Assembly (NCBI GenBank): GCA_025558095.1
Contig: JAIVFI010000001.1
Coordinates: forward strand, 1,006,501 to 1,070,500
Direction of reading: 5' to 3'
Length of the DNA: 64,000 bases
Origin: Hyaloraphidium curvatum
Taxonomy: Eukaryota; Monoblepharomycota; Hyaloraphidiomycetes; Hyaloraphidiales; Hyaloraphidiaceae
Numbering within the stretch: the stretch's first letter is position 1; the number at the start of each line of letters is the position of its first letter. A program made the translations under genes and the position numbers. Shown here piece after piece: positions 22,406 to 32,684 of the stretch. The notes under the pieces were generated by a model. That model saw nothing but the letters and a program-made list of their open reading frames with translations, did not search any database and was not told the DNA's origin.

Positions 22406-23671
22406 TCAACCTTCGAATCTGATCAAGTTGAGCACCTCCGCGGCCGACGCCCCATCGTCCAGCTCAAAGTTTTCCCTCTCCACGATGGCAAAGTAGGGCA
22501 AGCGTTCTCGGAAGTGATCCATCAGCTCGCCCGAGTTTGATCGCTTGAGGAGGGCGCGCCACAGGCGGCCAGGGAGGCCAATTCGCGATCGGATGAGCGC
22601 GCCCGTGTCCTTGATCACGATGCCCCGCGTCAGACCGATGCCTCCGAGGACGTAAGCCAGCTCGTGCGAGCCGGGTGCGTCGACTTCGACCTTTCCGACA
22701 AAGTGCTGAGGTTCGAGGTACGGCGATATGACCACATCGGGCAGCTCCTCGTCCGGGCCAATTGCCTGCAGAGGGGCCACAGACAAGTAGGAGTTGGCAA
22801 ACACGTATCGCCGCGCAAGGACAAAAGCGTCATCGCCTCCAACCGCGTGGTCCCGACCCGGCCAGAGCGATTCTGCGATCGCGTTCGGGAAGGCCGCCAG
22901 GATGGTCCTTTCCTTCTTCAGAAGCCTATCCAGCAGCGTCTCGGAACTCGAATCCGCGAGATCCGGTCGCAACGCCGGAGGGCCGCGCCGACGGACGAGG
23001 TCAAACAGCCCCGCGTAGGCAGGCGTAAAGATGCCCTCCTGATCCTCGTCCATGGGCTCCCCTGTCTCCGAGAAGCAATAGAATCTCCGGTACGGCGACG
23101 AAACTACGAATATCAGAGGATGCTCGGTGGGCACGCACGACATGACGCGGCGAAGACGGCCGGAGAACGGGTTCGCCGCGGCGAAGTCCTCTTCCTTCTC
23201 GATAATCTCGCGTATTCGCCAGACCAGAAACCGTTTGGACACGCGGTACTCGTCCGGATGAGATCGGCATGAAAGTACGTCGCGATGGATCCCGTGACAA
23301 AAGTCTGCGATCGGATCGTCCGGAACGCGTGCCAGCATCGAGGACGACAGGTCCGCGAGGTTCCGCCGCTCTTCCTGCAGCCGTTCTCGGAAGACATGCT
23401 TCGCCGACCTGCGTTGTCCCCCGTATTCCAGCTCAGCGGCAAGACGCGGTCCACCGAAGCGACGCTTCAGATGCGCTAGCCACGCCCTGCCCGCGGCGGT
23501 CTGCCACGTCCTGCACACCGATTCGGCGCGGCCGAGCGTGGAAGGTGCGTCGAGACGCTCCAATACACAAACAACGAGGTCCTCAATCTCGAACAGGGGA
23601 TGCGGCGGCTCGCCCATGGTGTTTTGTGCGGGCCTCGTCTGAAGCTCCGTTGCCGGGACCTGATCGTCCAT
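22406..23671 (-). CDS. F-box-like protein of unknown function
   Basis: Single exon, 421 residues, start MDDQVPATEL; the codon before it in frame is GTG. Residues about 20-65 look like an F-box (FEIEDLVVCVLERLDAPS, then RAESVCRTWQTAAGRAWL). The rest has no motif I know, but contains well-formed strands (HPLIFVVSSPYRRFYCFSE, YVFANSYLSVAPLQAIG, SHELAYVLGGIGLTRGIVI). It may be an SCF substrate adaptor. It starts 260 bases from the end of the next gene and ends 48 bases from the zuotin start, in the same orientation. No second exon is evident. Confidence 0.65.
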   Translation of the reverse strand: MDDQVPATELQTRPAQNTMGEPPHPLFEIEDLVVCVLERLDAPSTLGRAESVCRTWQTAAGRAWLAHLKRRFGGPRLAAELEYGGQRRSAKHVFRERLQEERRNLADLSSSMLARVPDDPIADFCHGIHRDVLSCRSHPDEYRVSKRFLVWRIREIIEKEEDFAAANPFSGRLRRVMSCVPTEHPLIFVVSSPYRRFYCFSETGEPMDEDQEGIFTPAYAGLFDLVRRRGPPALRPDLADSSSETLLDRLLKKERTILAAFPNAIAESLWPGRDHAVGGDDAFVLARRYVFANSYLSVAPLQAIGPDEELPDVVISPYLEPQHFVGKVEVDAPGSHELAYVLGGIGLTRGIVIKDTGALIRSRIGLPGRLWRALLKRSNSGELMDHFRERLPYFAIVERENFELDDGASAAEVLNLIRFEG

Positions 23672-23931
23672 CACTCACCAGATGGAGGACGTGAAAAACC
23701 GCAGAATTTGCATGACGAAAAGATCGTATCTTCCTTGAAACGCTACATGGTGTTTTTTCCTTCGGTATCTCCCTGGCATCCAACGCAACCGTGATTAGTC
23801 TATACCCGTCCCTCTCCTTTTCGTGTGCAATCATCAGAGGTAAGCAAATCGTCACTGATTGGGGAACCGCGCGTGAGATCGATTGCTTGCCAAGCAGCAC
23901 GCATGCAGAAGGCCGACGCACCTTGGTCTCT

Positions 23932-26900
23932 TCACGACCTTTTGGCACCGCCCTCCATCTTGGCCTTGACGCTCCCCTGGGCCACCTGCCCCGCGTACTC
24001 GGCTTCCGCGGGGGCCTCGGCGTAGGCATCCGCGCCCCACTGCTTCTCGGGCACCCTGCGCTCGACGTGGTGCTTGTCGCCGCTCCTGCCGCGCCCGCGC
24101 CTGCCGCCGCGGTCCGCGTACTCGCCGCGCGCCTGGCCAGCCATCCACCCGTCCGCGTCGCCGGCCTCGTCGTGCGACGGAGGCGTCCCGGCGCGGTACC
24201 CGCCCCTGGACGGCCCCGTGGTGCGGCCCTTGGACCGCGCGCGGGCCGAGGGGTGGTGGGCGACCGGCTCCGCCGAGGCGAGGTGCGCGGCCTCGTCGAG
24301 CGAGTCCACCATGGTGACGCTGGTGCTGCTGCGCTCCATGGGGTACAGGCCGGGGGGCATGTCGGGGTGGGCGGCGGCGCGCAGGGGCCCGCGGAAGCCG
24401 TCCATCCCGTCCGCGGGGCGGCCGCCGGCGGGGTCGACGCCCGAGGACGCGCTGCTGTGCGGGCTGTTGGCGCGGAACGAGACGATGGCGGGGTCGATGA
24501 AGGCGCGGCCTTCGCGGGGCCCGCGGGCGGGGACGCCCTGCTGTCCGGGGTGCGCGCCGGGGTGCGCCTGCGGCGGGTATCCGTGCATGGGCACGCCGCC
24601 GGGGAAGCCGTGGCCGCCCGGGTGCCCGCCCGCAGGGAACCGCCCCGTCTTTTCCATCCACGCGCGCTCCATGGTCCAGCGGCGGATGTTCTTGAGCATG
24701 CCCAGCACGCTGCCGTCGTCGGGGTACTCCATGCCCGTGTCGTAGCAGAGCTGCCAGACCTCGGTCACGACCGCCTCGACTTCGGCCCACCGCCTGCGCT
24801 CCGCCTCGGCCTCGGCCGAGCGGCGCACCTGGTACCACCCCTCGAGGTGCTCCAGCCAGTTGCGCTCGATCTGGGTGTAGAGCATCTGGCGGTACTGCTG
24901 CTCGGTCATGAGGCGGTCCGAGATGAAGTGCTGCAGGAAGGTGCCGGTGGACGACATGGGGGTCGGCGGCTGCGTGGGCGAGGGCGGGGGGAGGCCGGCG
25001 GCGTAGCCCTGCGGCGGGGGTGCGGGGGGGTATGCGCCCGAGGGCACCGGAGGCGGGGGACCGGTCTTCTGCGCCATCATCGGGGGAGGGTGAGGGGGCA
25101 GGGCGCCGGTGGGGGAGAAGGGGCCGGGGAAGGGAGCGCCTGCGTAGTAGGGGGTGGGGGAGAAGGCGGTGGGAGGCGGGTGGCGAGCGCGGCCCATGTC
25201 GGCCTCGGTGCCGGCGGGAGCGACGGGCGCCTGCGCCGCGAACGCGCCGGGCGGGGGAGCCGAGAGCGTGGGCACGACGCCTGCGTCGGGGTATTGCGCG
25301 GCGGCCTCCGAAACCGGGTCCTCCTGCAGGATGATGTCGGCGTCGGTGACCTCCTCGAGCTCGTCGGGCACGGCCGCGGGCGACGCGCTGGTGACCTCGA
25401 ACTCCTTGGCCTCGAGGTTCCACGTGCGCGTGGGGCTGCGGCTCTCGGACCTCGTCGTCACGGCGTCCTCCTCAGCGTCGGTCGCTTCGGGCGACGCCTT
25501 GCGCGGCGACGGCACCGACTTGGAACGCTTGCGCGACGACTGCGGGGGAGGCGCGGCGGCGGCGGTTTCCGGCTCAGGCTCCGAGGCGGAGGCCGGCACG
25601 TCGGGCGTCTGCGTCGCAGCGGCGGCGGTCGGCACGGCTTCCGGCTGCGGGGCGGCCTCGGGCTGCGCGGCCTTGGCCTCGGCTTCGGCCGGCGGCTGCT
25701 CGGCGGCGGCGGCGGCGGGCGCATCGGCGGGCGGGGTGGGCGACGGCACGGCCGGCGGCGTGGCCGACTTGCGCGCCTTGGCGTCCGCCTTGGCCGCCTT
25801 GGTCGGCTTGGACTTGCGCGGGAGCTGCGGCGCGTCGCCGTTGGCTGGCGAGGGGGGCTGCTGCTCCGCCGATGCATCCTGCTGCCTGGCGTTGGCCGAC
25901 GACTTGCGCTCGCGCGGCTTCTTGGCCTCCTTGACGGCGGCGTGCTCCTCGGCAGCGGGCGCGGGCGCATCGGGGACCGGCGAGGGTGCCTGCTCGGCCG
26001 TGGGCTGCGCGGCGTCCGCGCGCTGCTGCTCGTCGGCGGGCGCGGGCGCAGGAGAAGGCGGCGCGGGTGCGGCCTCGGGCGCGTCGGCGGGCTGCGGGGT
26101 GGCGGCAGATTCGGTCCCGTTGTCCGGCTGCGGGGTCGGCGTCGGCGTGGGGGCCGATGCGACCGGCGACTGGGCGGGCCCGGCGGCGGCCGCGGCTGCG
26201 GCGGCGGCGGTGCGCCTCGCCCAGATGGTCATGATCGGGGTTTCGAAGTCGCCGAACATCTGCATGTAGCTGGGGTCCCAGTTGCCGTCGGCCACGAGCG
26301 TCTTTTTCTCCTCGTCCGTGAAGCCGGGGCAGCGGATGAAGACCTTGAACACGACCTCGCAGAACATGTCCGAGACCTTGCGCAGCGCGGCGCGCTGCGA
26401 CGTGTCCGAGGTCAGGTGCGAGTACAGGCACTCCATGGAGCGGCGCGCGAGCTCGTAGACCAGGTCGCGCTGCGCGACGAGCTGCGCGGGCGGCTCCTGG
26501 GCGGCGTAGGGCGGGAAGAGGTGCCACGGGAAGAGCTTGACGACGGCCATGGCCATGATGAACGGGCGGTCCATGTGGCGGTTGGTCTGCCCTTGCTGGT
26601 AAAGGAAGGGGAGGCGGGACTCGCGGTCAGCAGAGGCAACTAGGCGGGAAAGCCGGGGGGACGCACGATGGGGTCCTTGCAGATGCGCAGCAGGCCGTCC
26701 ACCGACTCGCGGGTCACGTATGTCTGCTGCGCCTCGGGCACGCCGCGCACGTAGGGCGGGAAGATGGCCGCCAGCAGGTCCTGGTACGAGGCGCGCTGCG
26801 GGTGCAGCGTGGTGCAGAACTCGCGGTCGAGGCGCTCGTCCTTTGTGCGCAGCACCTCGTCGGCGTGTGCGGCGTCGAGCAGCACGGCGTACACGACGGG

Positions 26901-27405
26901 CAGCAGCGCGCCGGGGACGCGGCGGTCTGCCAGCTGCGGCGGCGCGTATGCGACGGGCACGAACGCGGCGAGCGGGCGGAACGGCGCGAGGAAGCGCTCG
27001 ATGTCGCGCGTGGCTGTGTTGTAGTGCGGCGGGCCCATGGCGAGCACCGGCGGGCCGGCGTCGGGCGGCGCGGACGCGGCGCGGCCGGGGGGCTGCGCGG
27101 GGCTGTTAAAAGGGGGCCGGGGGGCGTTTTAAGGGGCGGCCGGGGTCGGGGGCGGGGTTCCGGGCCCGGCAGTACCGGGAAAAAGGGCGGAAAAGCACGG
27201 CAAGTTAGAGCGCTCCTCAGCGGCAGCACGGGGCGACGCACCGCGGGCGCGCGGCCGGGGGCGGGCGGGCGCGCGGGTTGGCGGGGGCCGCGTCGCCCGC
27301 GGGGCCGCCGGGGCCGCCCGCGCGCAGCCCGGCCTTCATGCGCGTGGCGTACGTCGCGCCGGCGGCGGCGGGCGGCCCGGGCTCGGCGGCGACGGCGGTG
27401 GACAT
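23932..27405 (-). CDS. large Ala/Pro-rich orphan protein
   Basis: Not recognised. Three exons (27242-27405, 26667-27102, 23932-26595) with introns 27103-27241 (139 nt) and 26596-26666 give about 1087 residues. The joins were chosen for GTGCGT donors and phase match. A conserved-looking helical region covers roughly residues 70-330 (TATRDIERFLAPFRPLAAF, LLRICKDPIQGQTNRHMDRP, LFPPYAAQEPPAQ, FRCPGF-like FIRCPGFTDEEKKTL). About 350 residues of Ala/Pro/Glu low complexity follow, then a second ordered block (LQHFISDRLMTEQQYRQMLY, IERNWLEHLEGWYQVRR, ARMEKTGRF-like) and a basic, Gly-rich C-terminus. No membrane segment. The long open frame on the opposite strand is a GC artefact. Confidence 0.6.
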
Positions 27406-27932
27406 CGGTGCGGGGAGAAACGAGAACCGCGGGGGAGGGCGTCGACCGCAGATCATCAAAAATGCTCCGGCCCGGCGTGCACCCGCGGGGACCGGATCGG
27501 GCCGCGACCGCCCGGAACTCGCATCGTGGCACCGACGAAAAAAGGAATCCGGGGCTGGCGGCGTCGCATCGGCCGAAACGGTGGGGACGCCTCCCTCGGG
27601 GGCCGCTCCCGCCCCACGTGCTCACCCGCCCGCGCGTCATCCGCGCCCAAAACTCCCACAATGGAAGCTTCAATGTATGGCTACAGGACTGCATTGCTGT
27701 TGCCGTTTTCCTACGCGATGCCGGGGAGATCACGCGGGCAGAAGGGGAGGCTCTCTCAAAAAGGGGTCTCGTCCAAGCAGGTGAAGCGGCAAATCCTTCA
27801 GGCCGTTTCGCAACCTCTCCCACCGTTTCCCGGGGCCATCGCTGCTCCATCCCGCACCGGGTTCCTCGACCCGTCGCACCTCCCGTCCTCGCTGCTTTTC
27901 CCGGCCGGCGCACCCCCCCGCTCTTCCCCGCG
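27406..27932. other. divergent intergenic region
   Basis: 527 bases between the start codons of the Ala/Pro-rich orphan (-) and the isomerase (+); presumably two promoters. No gene, RNA or repeat seen. Confidence 0.45.
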
Positions 27933-28905
27933 ATGGCCCCCGCCTCGGAGATTTCCTACGACGGCCTGACGACCCTCGCCGTCAGCTTCGCCGCCGAGGG
28001 CGTGCTGCACGTCGTGCTCAACAGGCCGAACCAGCTCAACGCCATGTCGCCCGCGTGGGAGCAGCCTGCCTGACGCCCGGTCGGCCGGACCGCTGAAACC
28101 CCGCCCCCGACCACGCAGCTTCTGGCGCGAGTTCGAGGAAACCTTCCGCAAGATCGCGCGGGACCCCCGCGTCCTGTCCGTCGTCATCTCCGCCAACGGC
28201 CGCCTCTTCACCGCGGGGCTCGATTTGAAGGCCAGCGGCATCGTCTCCCCCGGCTCGGGCACCGGCGGCGGCGACGTTGCGCGCAAGGCGTTCCACCTGC
28301 GCGAGGAAATCCTGGCGACGCAGGAGCCGTTCAACTGGATCGAGCGTTGCGGGAAGCCCGTAGTCGTCGCGATCCACTCCAAGTGCGTCGGAGGCGGCGT
28401 GGACCTGGCGAGCGCCTGCGACATTCGCTATTGCTCAGAGGACTCAGAGTTCACCATTAAGGAGGTAGACGTGGGTGCCGTGCTGCTGGCTCCTTTGGTG
28501 CCCAGTTGACCCCCTTTTGTCCAGGTCGGGCTGGCGGCGGACGTCGGTACCCTCGCCCGCTTCCCCCGCATCGTCGGCAACGACTCCGTGGTCCGCGAGC
28601 TGGCCTACACCGCGCGGTGGTTCGGCGCCAAGGAGGCCAAGGAGATCGGGTTCATCGGCCGCGTGCTGCCCACCAAGGAGGCGGCGGTGCAGGCCGCGAT
28701 CGAGACGGCGACGGTGATCGCGTCCAAGAGCCCCGTGGCGGTGCAGGGGACCAAGCACAACCTCCTCTACAACCGCGACCACAGCGTGGAGGAGGGCAAC
28801 AGATTCGTGGCAAACTGGAACGCCTTTGCGCTGCAGAGCGAGGACGTCGGCAAGGCGGTGATGGCGAGCCTGGCCAAGAAGAAGGCGACGTTCGCCCGGC
28901 TGTAG
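27933..28905 (+). CDS. ECH1: delta3,5-delta2,4-dienoyl-CoA isomerase (ECH1-like), peroxisomal
   Basis: Three exons (27933-28054, 28119-28470, 28525-28905) give 284 residues of the crotonase superfamily. LNRPNQLNAMSPAFWREFEE opens the fold; FTAGLDLKAS and KCVGGGVDLASACDIRYC form the CoA pocket and oxyanion hole. The second junction creates KEVDVGLAADVGTL, holding the Glu and Asp pair that distinguishes ECH1 isomerases from plain hydratases. The reaction moves double bonds during beta-oxidation of unsaturated fatty acids. The C-terminus is ARL, which fits the PTS1 pattern [SAC][KRH][LM], so a peroxisomal site is likely. Splice sites are GTGGGA/CACGCAG and GTGGGT/TCCAG. Confidence 0.9.
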
Positions 28906-29083
28906 GCTGCACGAGTGCCGGGAGGATAGATCGGCCCGTCATCCGCATTCGCTTTCCCGGCCGTTGAACCTCGATGGGGACGGTGGCGAACGCCGATCAG
29001 CTGACGTATCAGCCGCCGTGGCCTGTGATCGCGAGGGAAAAGTGGTTTCCCCAATCGTCCCCGCCCCTCTCCCCAGGGAAGGG

Positions 29084-30373
29084 ATGGAGGCGGTGGACGT
29101 GCGCCCGCACTCAGCGGCGCGGCGGCCCGTGCGGCTGCTGGGCGGGTTCCGCGAGTCCGCGTGCGGGCCGAGCGCCAGCCTGCCGGGCGACGGGCGCGTG
29201 AGGGTGCGGCCCGACCCGCTGTCCGTGCTCTCGCTGAGCGGGAGCGGCGCCACGTGGATCGACGAGGACGCGGAGAACGCGGCGGGCGCGTCGCTGGGCC
29301 GCACGCCGGAGGCCGGCCGACCCCTGGGGCTGCACTCTGGCGGAGGGCACTCTGGCGGAGGGCACTCGGGCGGAGGGCCCTCGGGCGGAGGGCACTCGGG
29401 CGGAGGGCCCTCGGGCGGTGGGCACTCCGTTGTCGGCCAGCGGTCGGGCATCGCCCTCGCGCGCAGCCGCAGCGCCGTGCTCGCGCCCGCCGCAACCCAG
29501 AGCGCGCAGAGCTGGGCGCCGGACACCCCACGCCGCGTGCACACGCCCCCCGCGAGCCCCGTCGTCGAGCGCCAGCGGAGGGAGCGCGAGGCAAACAGCT
29601 TCCTGTCGGCGGAGCGGGAGCGGCGGAGGGAGGGCCGCTTCGAGCCCGCACCCCGCCCCGCGAAGGAGCCGCCCGCCGCCCGCTCGCCAAACGCCGCCCG
29701 CTCGCCACACGCCGCCCGATCGCCCAGGACGCCGAAGATGGACGTGCGGCAGAAATCGTTCCGGCTGCCGCCCAAGGAGCCCGAGCCCGAGGCCCCCGCG
29801 CCAGGCACCTCGCCCGCCGACGGCTCGTCCAGCGGCTCGGCCGGCGGCTCCACCAGCGCATCGGGCTCGACCGCCGCCGACCGCCCCGCGCCGTCGCGCC
29901 GCAACTCGGACCACTCGGGCTCCACCGCCGGCCCAGCCGGCCCCGCCCCGCGCCCCGGCCCCGGCCGCGAGGCCAAAATCACAATCACCTACCACGAGGA
30001 AATGTCCGGCGCCCCCCCTCCCCCCGGCGTCGAGCCCCTCCGCCTGCACTGGCGCCAGGACGGCGACGTCGACGCGTGCGCGCGCTGCTCCCGCGCCTTC
30101 GGCTGGCTCGTGCGGCGGCACCACTGCCGCGTGTGCGGCGACGTCTTTTGCCACGCGTGCTCCTCCGCCACCATCCGGCTGGACATGTACTGCAGGCCGC
30201 ACCCCGCGGGCGTGCCCTCGCGCGCGTGCGCGGGGTGCTTCGCGCTCGCGGCGGGGAACCTCGGCGCCGGCGCGGGCGCGGTGGCGTCGCGGGGGGCGCC
30301 GCCGTCGGCGTCGATCGACAGCCTGATCGACTCGGTGCAGGTGATCCTGGGGGTGAAGGCGGAGGGGAGCTGA
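29084..30373 (+). CDS. FYVE zinc-finger protein
   Basis: Single exon, 429 residues from the first in-frame ATG. The first 300 residues are low complexity: a hexad of 5-residue repeats (GGGHS/GGGPS), Ser/Pro-rich and charged parts. The FYVE domain is near residues 320-390: WRQDGDVDACARC, the PI3P-binding RRHHCRVCG, FCHACSS and a final ACAGC, giving the eight zinc ligands. This predicts binding to phosphatidylinositol 3-phosphate on endosomes or vacuole. The Ser/Arg-rich N-terminus offers no further domain, so a precise orthologue (Vps27, Pib1, Vac1) cannot be assigned. The short C-terminal helix may mediate dimerisation. Confidence 0.75.
   Translation: MEAVDVRPHSAARRPVRLLGGFRESACGPSASLPGDGRVRVRPDPLSVLSLSGSGATWIDEDAENAAGASLGRTPEAGRPLGLHSGGGHSGGGHSGGGPSGGGHSGGGPSGGGHSVVGQRSGIALARSRSAVLAPAATQSAQSWAPDTPRRVHTPPASPVVERQRREREANSFLSAERERRREGRFEPAPRPAKEPPAARSPNAARSPHAARSPRTPKMDVRQKSFRLPPKEPEPEAPAPGTSPADGSSSGSAGGSTSASGSTAADRPAPSRRNSDHSGSTAGPAGPAPRPGPGREAKITITYHEEMSGAPPPPGVEPLRLHWRQDGDVDACARCSRAFGWLVRRHHCRVCGDVFCHACSSATIRLDMYCRPHPAGVPSRACAGCFALAAGNLGAGAGAVASRGAPPSASIDSLIDSVQVILGVKAEGS
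29333..29425 (+). repeat. 15-nt coding tandem repeat
   Basis: About six units of 15 bases (CAC/CCC-TC-GGGCGGAGGG type) in the FYVE gene, translated as GGGHS or GGGPS. Units differ at one or two bases. Confidence 0.8.
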
Positions 30374-30599
30374 GGTGAGGCGCCTCCGCACCGGGGCCGA
30401 CTCGGCCCCTCGCCGGGGTGCATGCCATTGGAAGACTTGGAAATGCTGACCTGTTTCGGACGGATTGGATTCTGGGGCTGTTTCTTGTAGAGATTTGGAA
30501 CTGAATCGTGTGACAGCTTCCCCTCCGCTCGTCAGGTGGCTGCTCGCGTCCTCCGTAGTCTGGGCAGCGGGGAGACAAGGACCGTTTCCTTCACGCGAA

Positions 30600-31124
30600 A
30601 TGCCGCTGTTCACGCCGGACGAATATCTCGCGCTGCTGCCGCACGGGCTGCAGGCCGCCGACCCGTTTGCCGAGGAAGGCGACGCGCCGGCGGCGGACCC
30701 GTCGGAGGGCGTGCGCGCGTCCGCCCTCGCGCCCGCCGCGCTGGTCCCCGCGATGGAGGCGCGCTTCCCGGCGCTGTGGGCGCTCTCCCGCACGACGCTG
30801 CCCGGCGGCTTCGCGGGCCTCGGGATCACCTCCGCCGGCGAAAAGTACGCCGCCGCCGCGCGGGAGCTCCGCGCGCTGCTCCTCGACGCCGAGCCGCCCT
30901 CGGGCCCCGGCGCACCGGAGCCCGCGCGCAGGCGGGTGCTGGCGCACGCGGAGATGCTAGCCGCGCTGGCGACCGGCGGCGACAGGGCGCTGTTCCTCGG
31001 GTTCTCCGTCGGGTTCGGCACGATCCGGACGCTCTACGTGACGATAGCTACCGTTGCATTTGCCGTCTGGGGCGTGCTGTGGGGGCTGGGCGTCGTCGTG
31101 ACGATGGACAATGTGTGCCGATAG
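30600..31124 (+). CDS. small tail-anchored membrane orphan
   Basis: I do not recognise the family. It has 174 residues in one exon. The body is Ala/Leu-rich and helical (MPLFTPDEYLALLPHGLQA start, then RFPALWALSRTTLPGGFAGL). A single hydrophobic segment near the C-terminus (YVTIATVAFAVWGVLWGLGV) leaves a tail of about eight residues, the layout of tail-anchored proteins. A further exon after a late GT donor cannot be excluded. The compositional bias of the frame (G/C at third positions) matches neighbouring genes, which supports coding. Confidence 0.5.
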   Translation: MPLFTPDEYLALLPHGLQAADPFAEEGDAPAADPSEGVRASALAPAALVPAMEARFPALWALSRTTLPGGFAGLGITSAGEKYAAAARELRALLLDAEPPSGPGAPEPARRRVLAHAEMLAALATGGDRALFLGFSVGFGTIRTLYVTIATVAFAVWGVLWGLGVVVTMDNVCR

Positions 31125-31658
31125 GCATTTGGCAAGGGGCAGAAAGCGGGCAGAAAGCAGCTCTGGGTGCCTAGCCTTGACGGCGAGCCGGGCGCGGAGG
31201 GGAAAGACGCGAGGGAGCGGGATAAGGGGGACGGGAGGCCGGCTTTGCCTCGGCGCGGGCTTGAATCACGGGAGATGATTGTCGCGGAGCAGGCGTTCTT
31301 GAAGAGACTAGTTGGACAACCCTTCCGGCCCTCGAAACGGCGTCCGCCACGGCACGCGAGGGAGTCGGCCCGTTCTGCCGTCAATTCTGAAGAGCCAAGC
31401 AGCGACCCGACTGCTCATCGGGCTCCTCCGGCCACGTACAGCTCCAAAAGGCGCCGCGAGCAAGTACCGCGTAATCGCAAACATGGCATTCTGTCGCCTG
31501 TCTCCCGCTCCGGAAGGCGGGTGCCCACGGCGGTATCTCCGCTGTGCGGCCGAATGCAATTGCCAGAGCCCCCGCGACCCGCGGAGGGCGCGTAGAGCGA
31601 CACGATGCGCAGGATTCGGATGCCGGGCGGCGGCCCGCTAGGTTAGAGCTAGGGTTGA
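31125..31658. other. intergenic region before the retroelement remnant
   Basis: 534 bases with only short overlapping open frames and no family motif. The last 20 bases hold three in-frame stops in a degenerate TTAGGG-like patch (about 31639-31658) just before the retroelement frame opens. Confidence 0.45.
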
Positions 31659-32684
31659 AGGTACATAAGGCGGCGGCATCCCGATCTGAGACTGTGCATC
31701 CGGGTTCAGAGCGACCTTACGCGTCTCGAGGACCAGCGCCGCCTCGCGGCTCTGATTGCCTTGCAACCCACCACTTCCGCTGGTCTGGAGCGCCGCAAGC
31801 GGCTCGTCCAGGCGCAGGACGGCCTGTCGGCTTTCCTGACTGCCTCTCCCGCGCTGCTTGCCAACCACATTCGCAACAACTTTTTCCGCTTACTTGTACG
31901 CTTCCGGCTTTGCCTCCCGCTCCTGCACGAGGCCGACTACCCTGGTCTTTCCTTGCCCTGCCGGCGGGGCTGCAAGCGATCGGCCATGTCGCTGACGGGG
32001 GAGCACGCGTTCTCGGGCTGCTATGGCCGGGATCTCTTCAGTCCTGGTCACGACGACATTTGCGCGGCCATCCGCGCGGCGCTTCGCTCCATCCCGCTCC
32101 TCCGCGTGCACCCCATGCCGCCAAACCTCCTTGCGCATGGCTACGAGACTGTCACCCCGCCCACGCCTGCGGATGCTGGCCGCCTTGGCGACGTTCTCAT
32201 CACGCACCGCGAAACCCGGAAACGGTGGTTGCTCGAGATCAAGACCCTCACCTCTATGGCCCATTTGCACACGGGCCTGGTCTTCTCGGTCCCGGGCCAC
32301 GCAGTCGAACGGCGGGTCGAGGCCGCCAGGAAGGACTACTCCCGTTTCGTCTTCAACGCCAACTTCTACCCTCTGATCGTGCTTGCTTTTGATTCGTACA
32401 GCGCTGTCTCTGCCACTTTCTCGCGCTTCTCCTCGGAGATGGGGCGCGTCCAGTATCCCGGGATCGTCGGCCGCGATGGGCAGCCCGTGGACCTCGATGG
32501 CCTTTACTCTCGTTTTGTGCGGCGCTTCCGCGAACGGATCGCGGTGGCCTGGGCTCTTGGCGTCGCGGCCCAACTCCAACACTGGCTTCAGCTGTGCACC
32601 GAAGCCGCCGCTGTCAACGCTCCGGCCCCCGCGCCGGTCGCATTTGGTTTGAATGTAGATGAGGAGCTGATTCTTGGGGCGTAG
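31659..32684 (+). mobile_element. 3' end of a non-LTR retrotransposon with restriction-like endonuclease domain
   Basis: A 341-codon open frame with no start ATG at its beginning; the first ATG is at 31986. It matches the post-RT region of site-specific LINEs: a linker (GLSAFLTASPALLANHIRNN, FRLLVRFRLCLPLL), then a zinc knuckle C-x3-C-x10-H-x4-C (codons at 31959, 31971, 32004, 32019) followed by GHDDICAAIRAAL. A PD-(D/E)xK-type nuclease core comes next, with Asp at 32190 and Glu-x-Lys (EIK) at 32235-32243. The reverse transcriptase itself is missing upstream, so this looks 5'-truncated. The frame is intact to the stop, meaning recent insertion or retained coding. No poly(A) tail or target-site duplication found. 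Confidence 0.65.

Noticed and set aside
23791-26643. 950-codon open frame on the + strand
   Set aside because: Exact antisense of the Ala/Pro-rich gene; Gly/Arg-rich with no motif, a shadow of high GC.
26714-27913. 399-codon open frame on the minus strand
   Set aside because: Overlaps the first two exons of the Ala/Pro-rich gene in another frame and crosses the divergent promoter.
26802-28073. 423-codon frame running into the isomerase
   Set aside because: Only its last part is the true first isomerase exon from ATG 27933; the rest has no family residues.
29111-31021. 636-codon open frame on the minus strand
   Set aside because: Covers the FYVE gene and the tail-anchored gene in antisense; composition only Arg/Ala/Gly.
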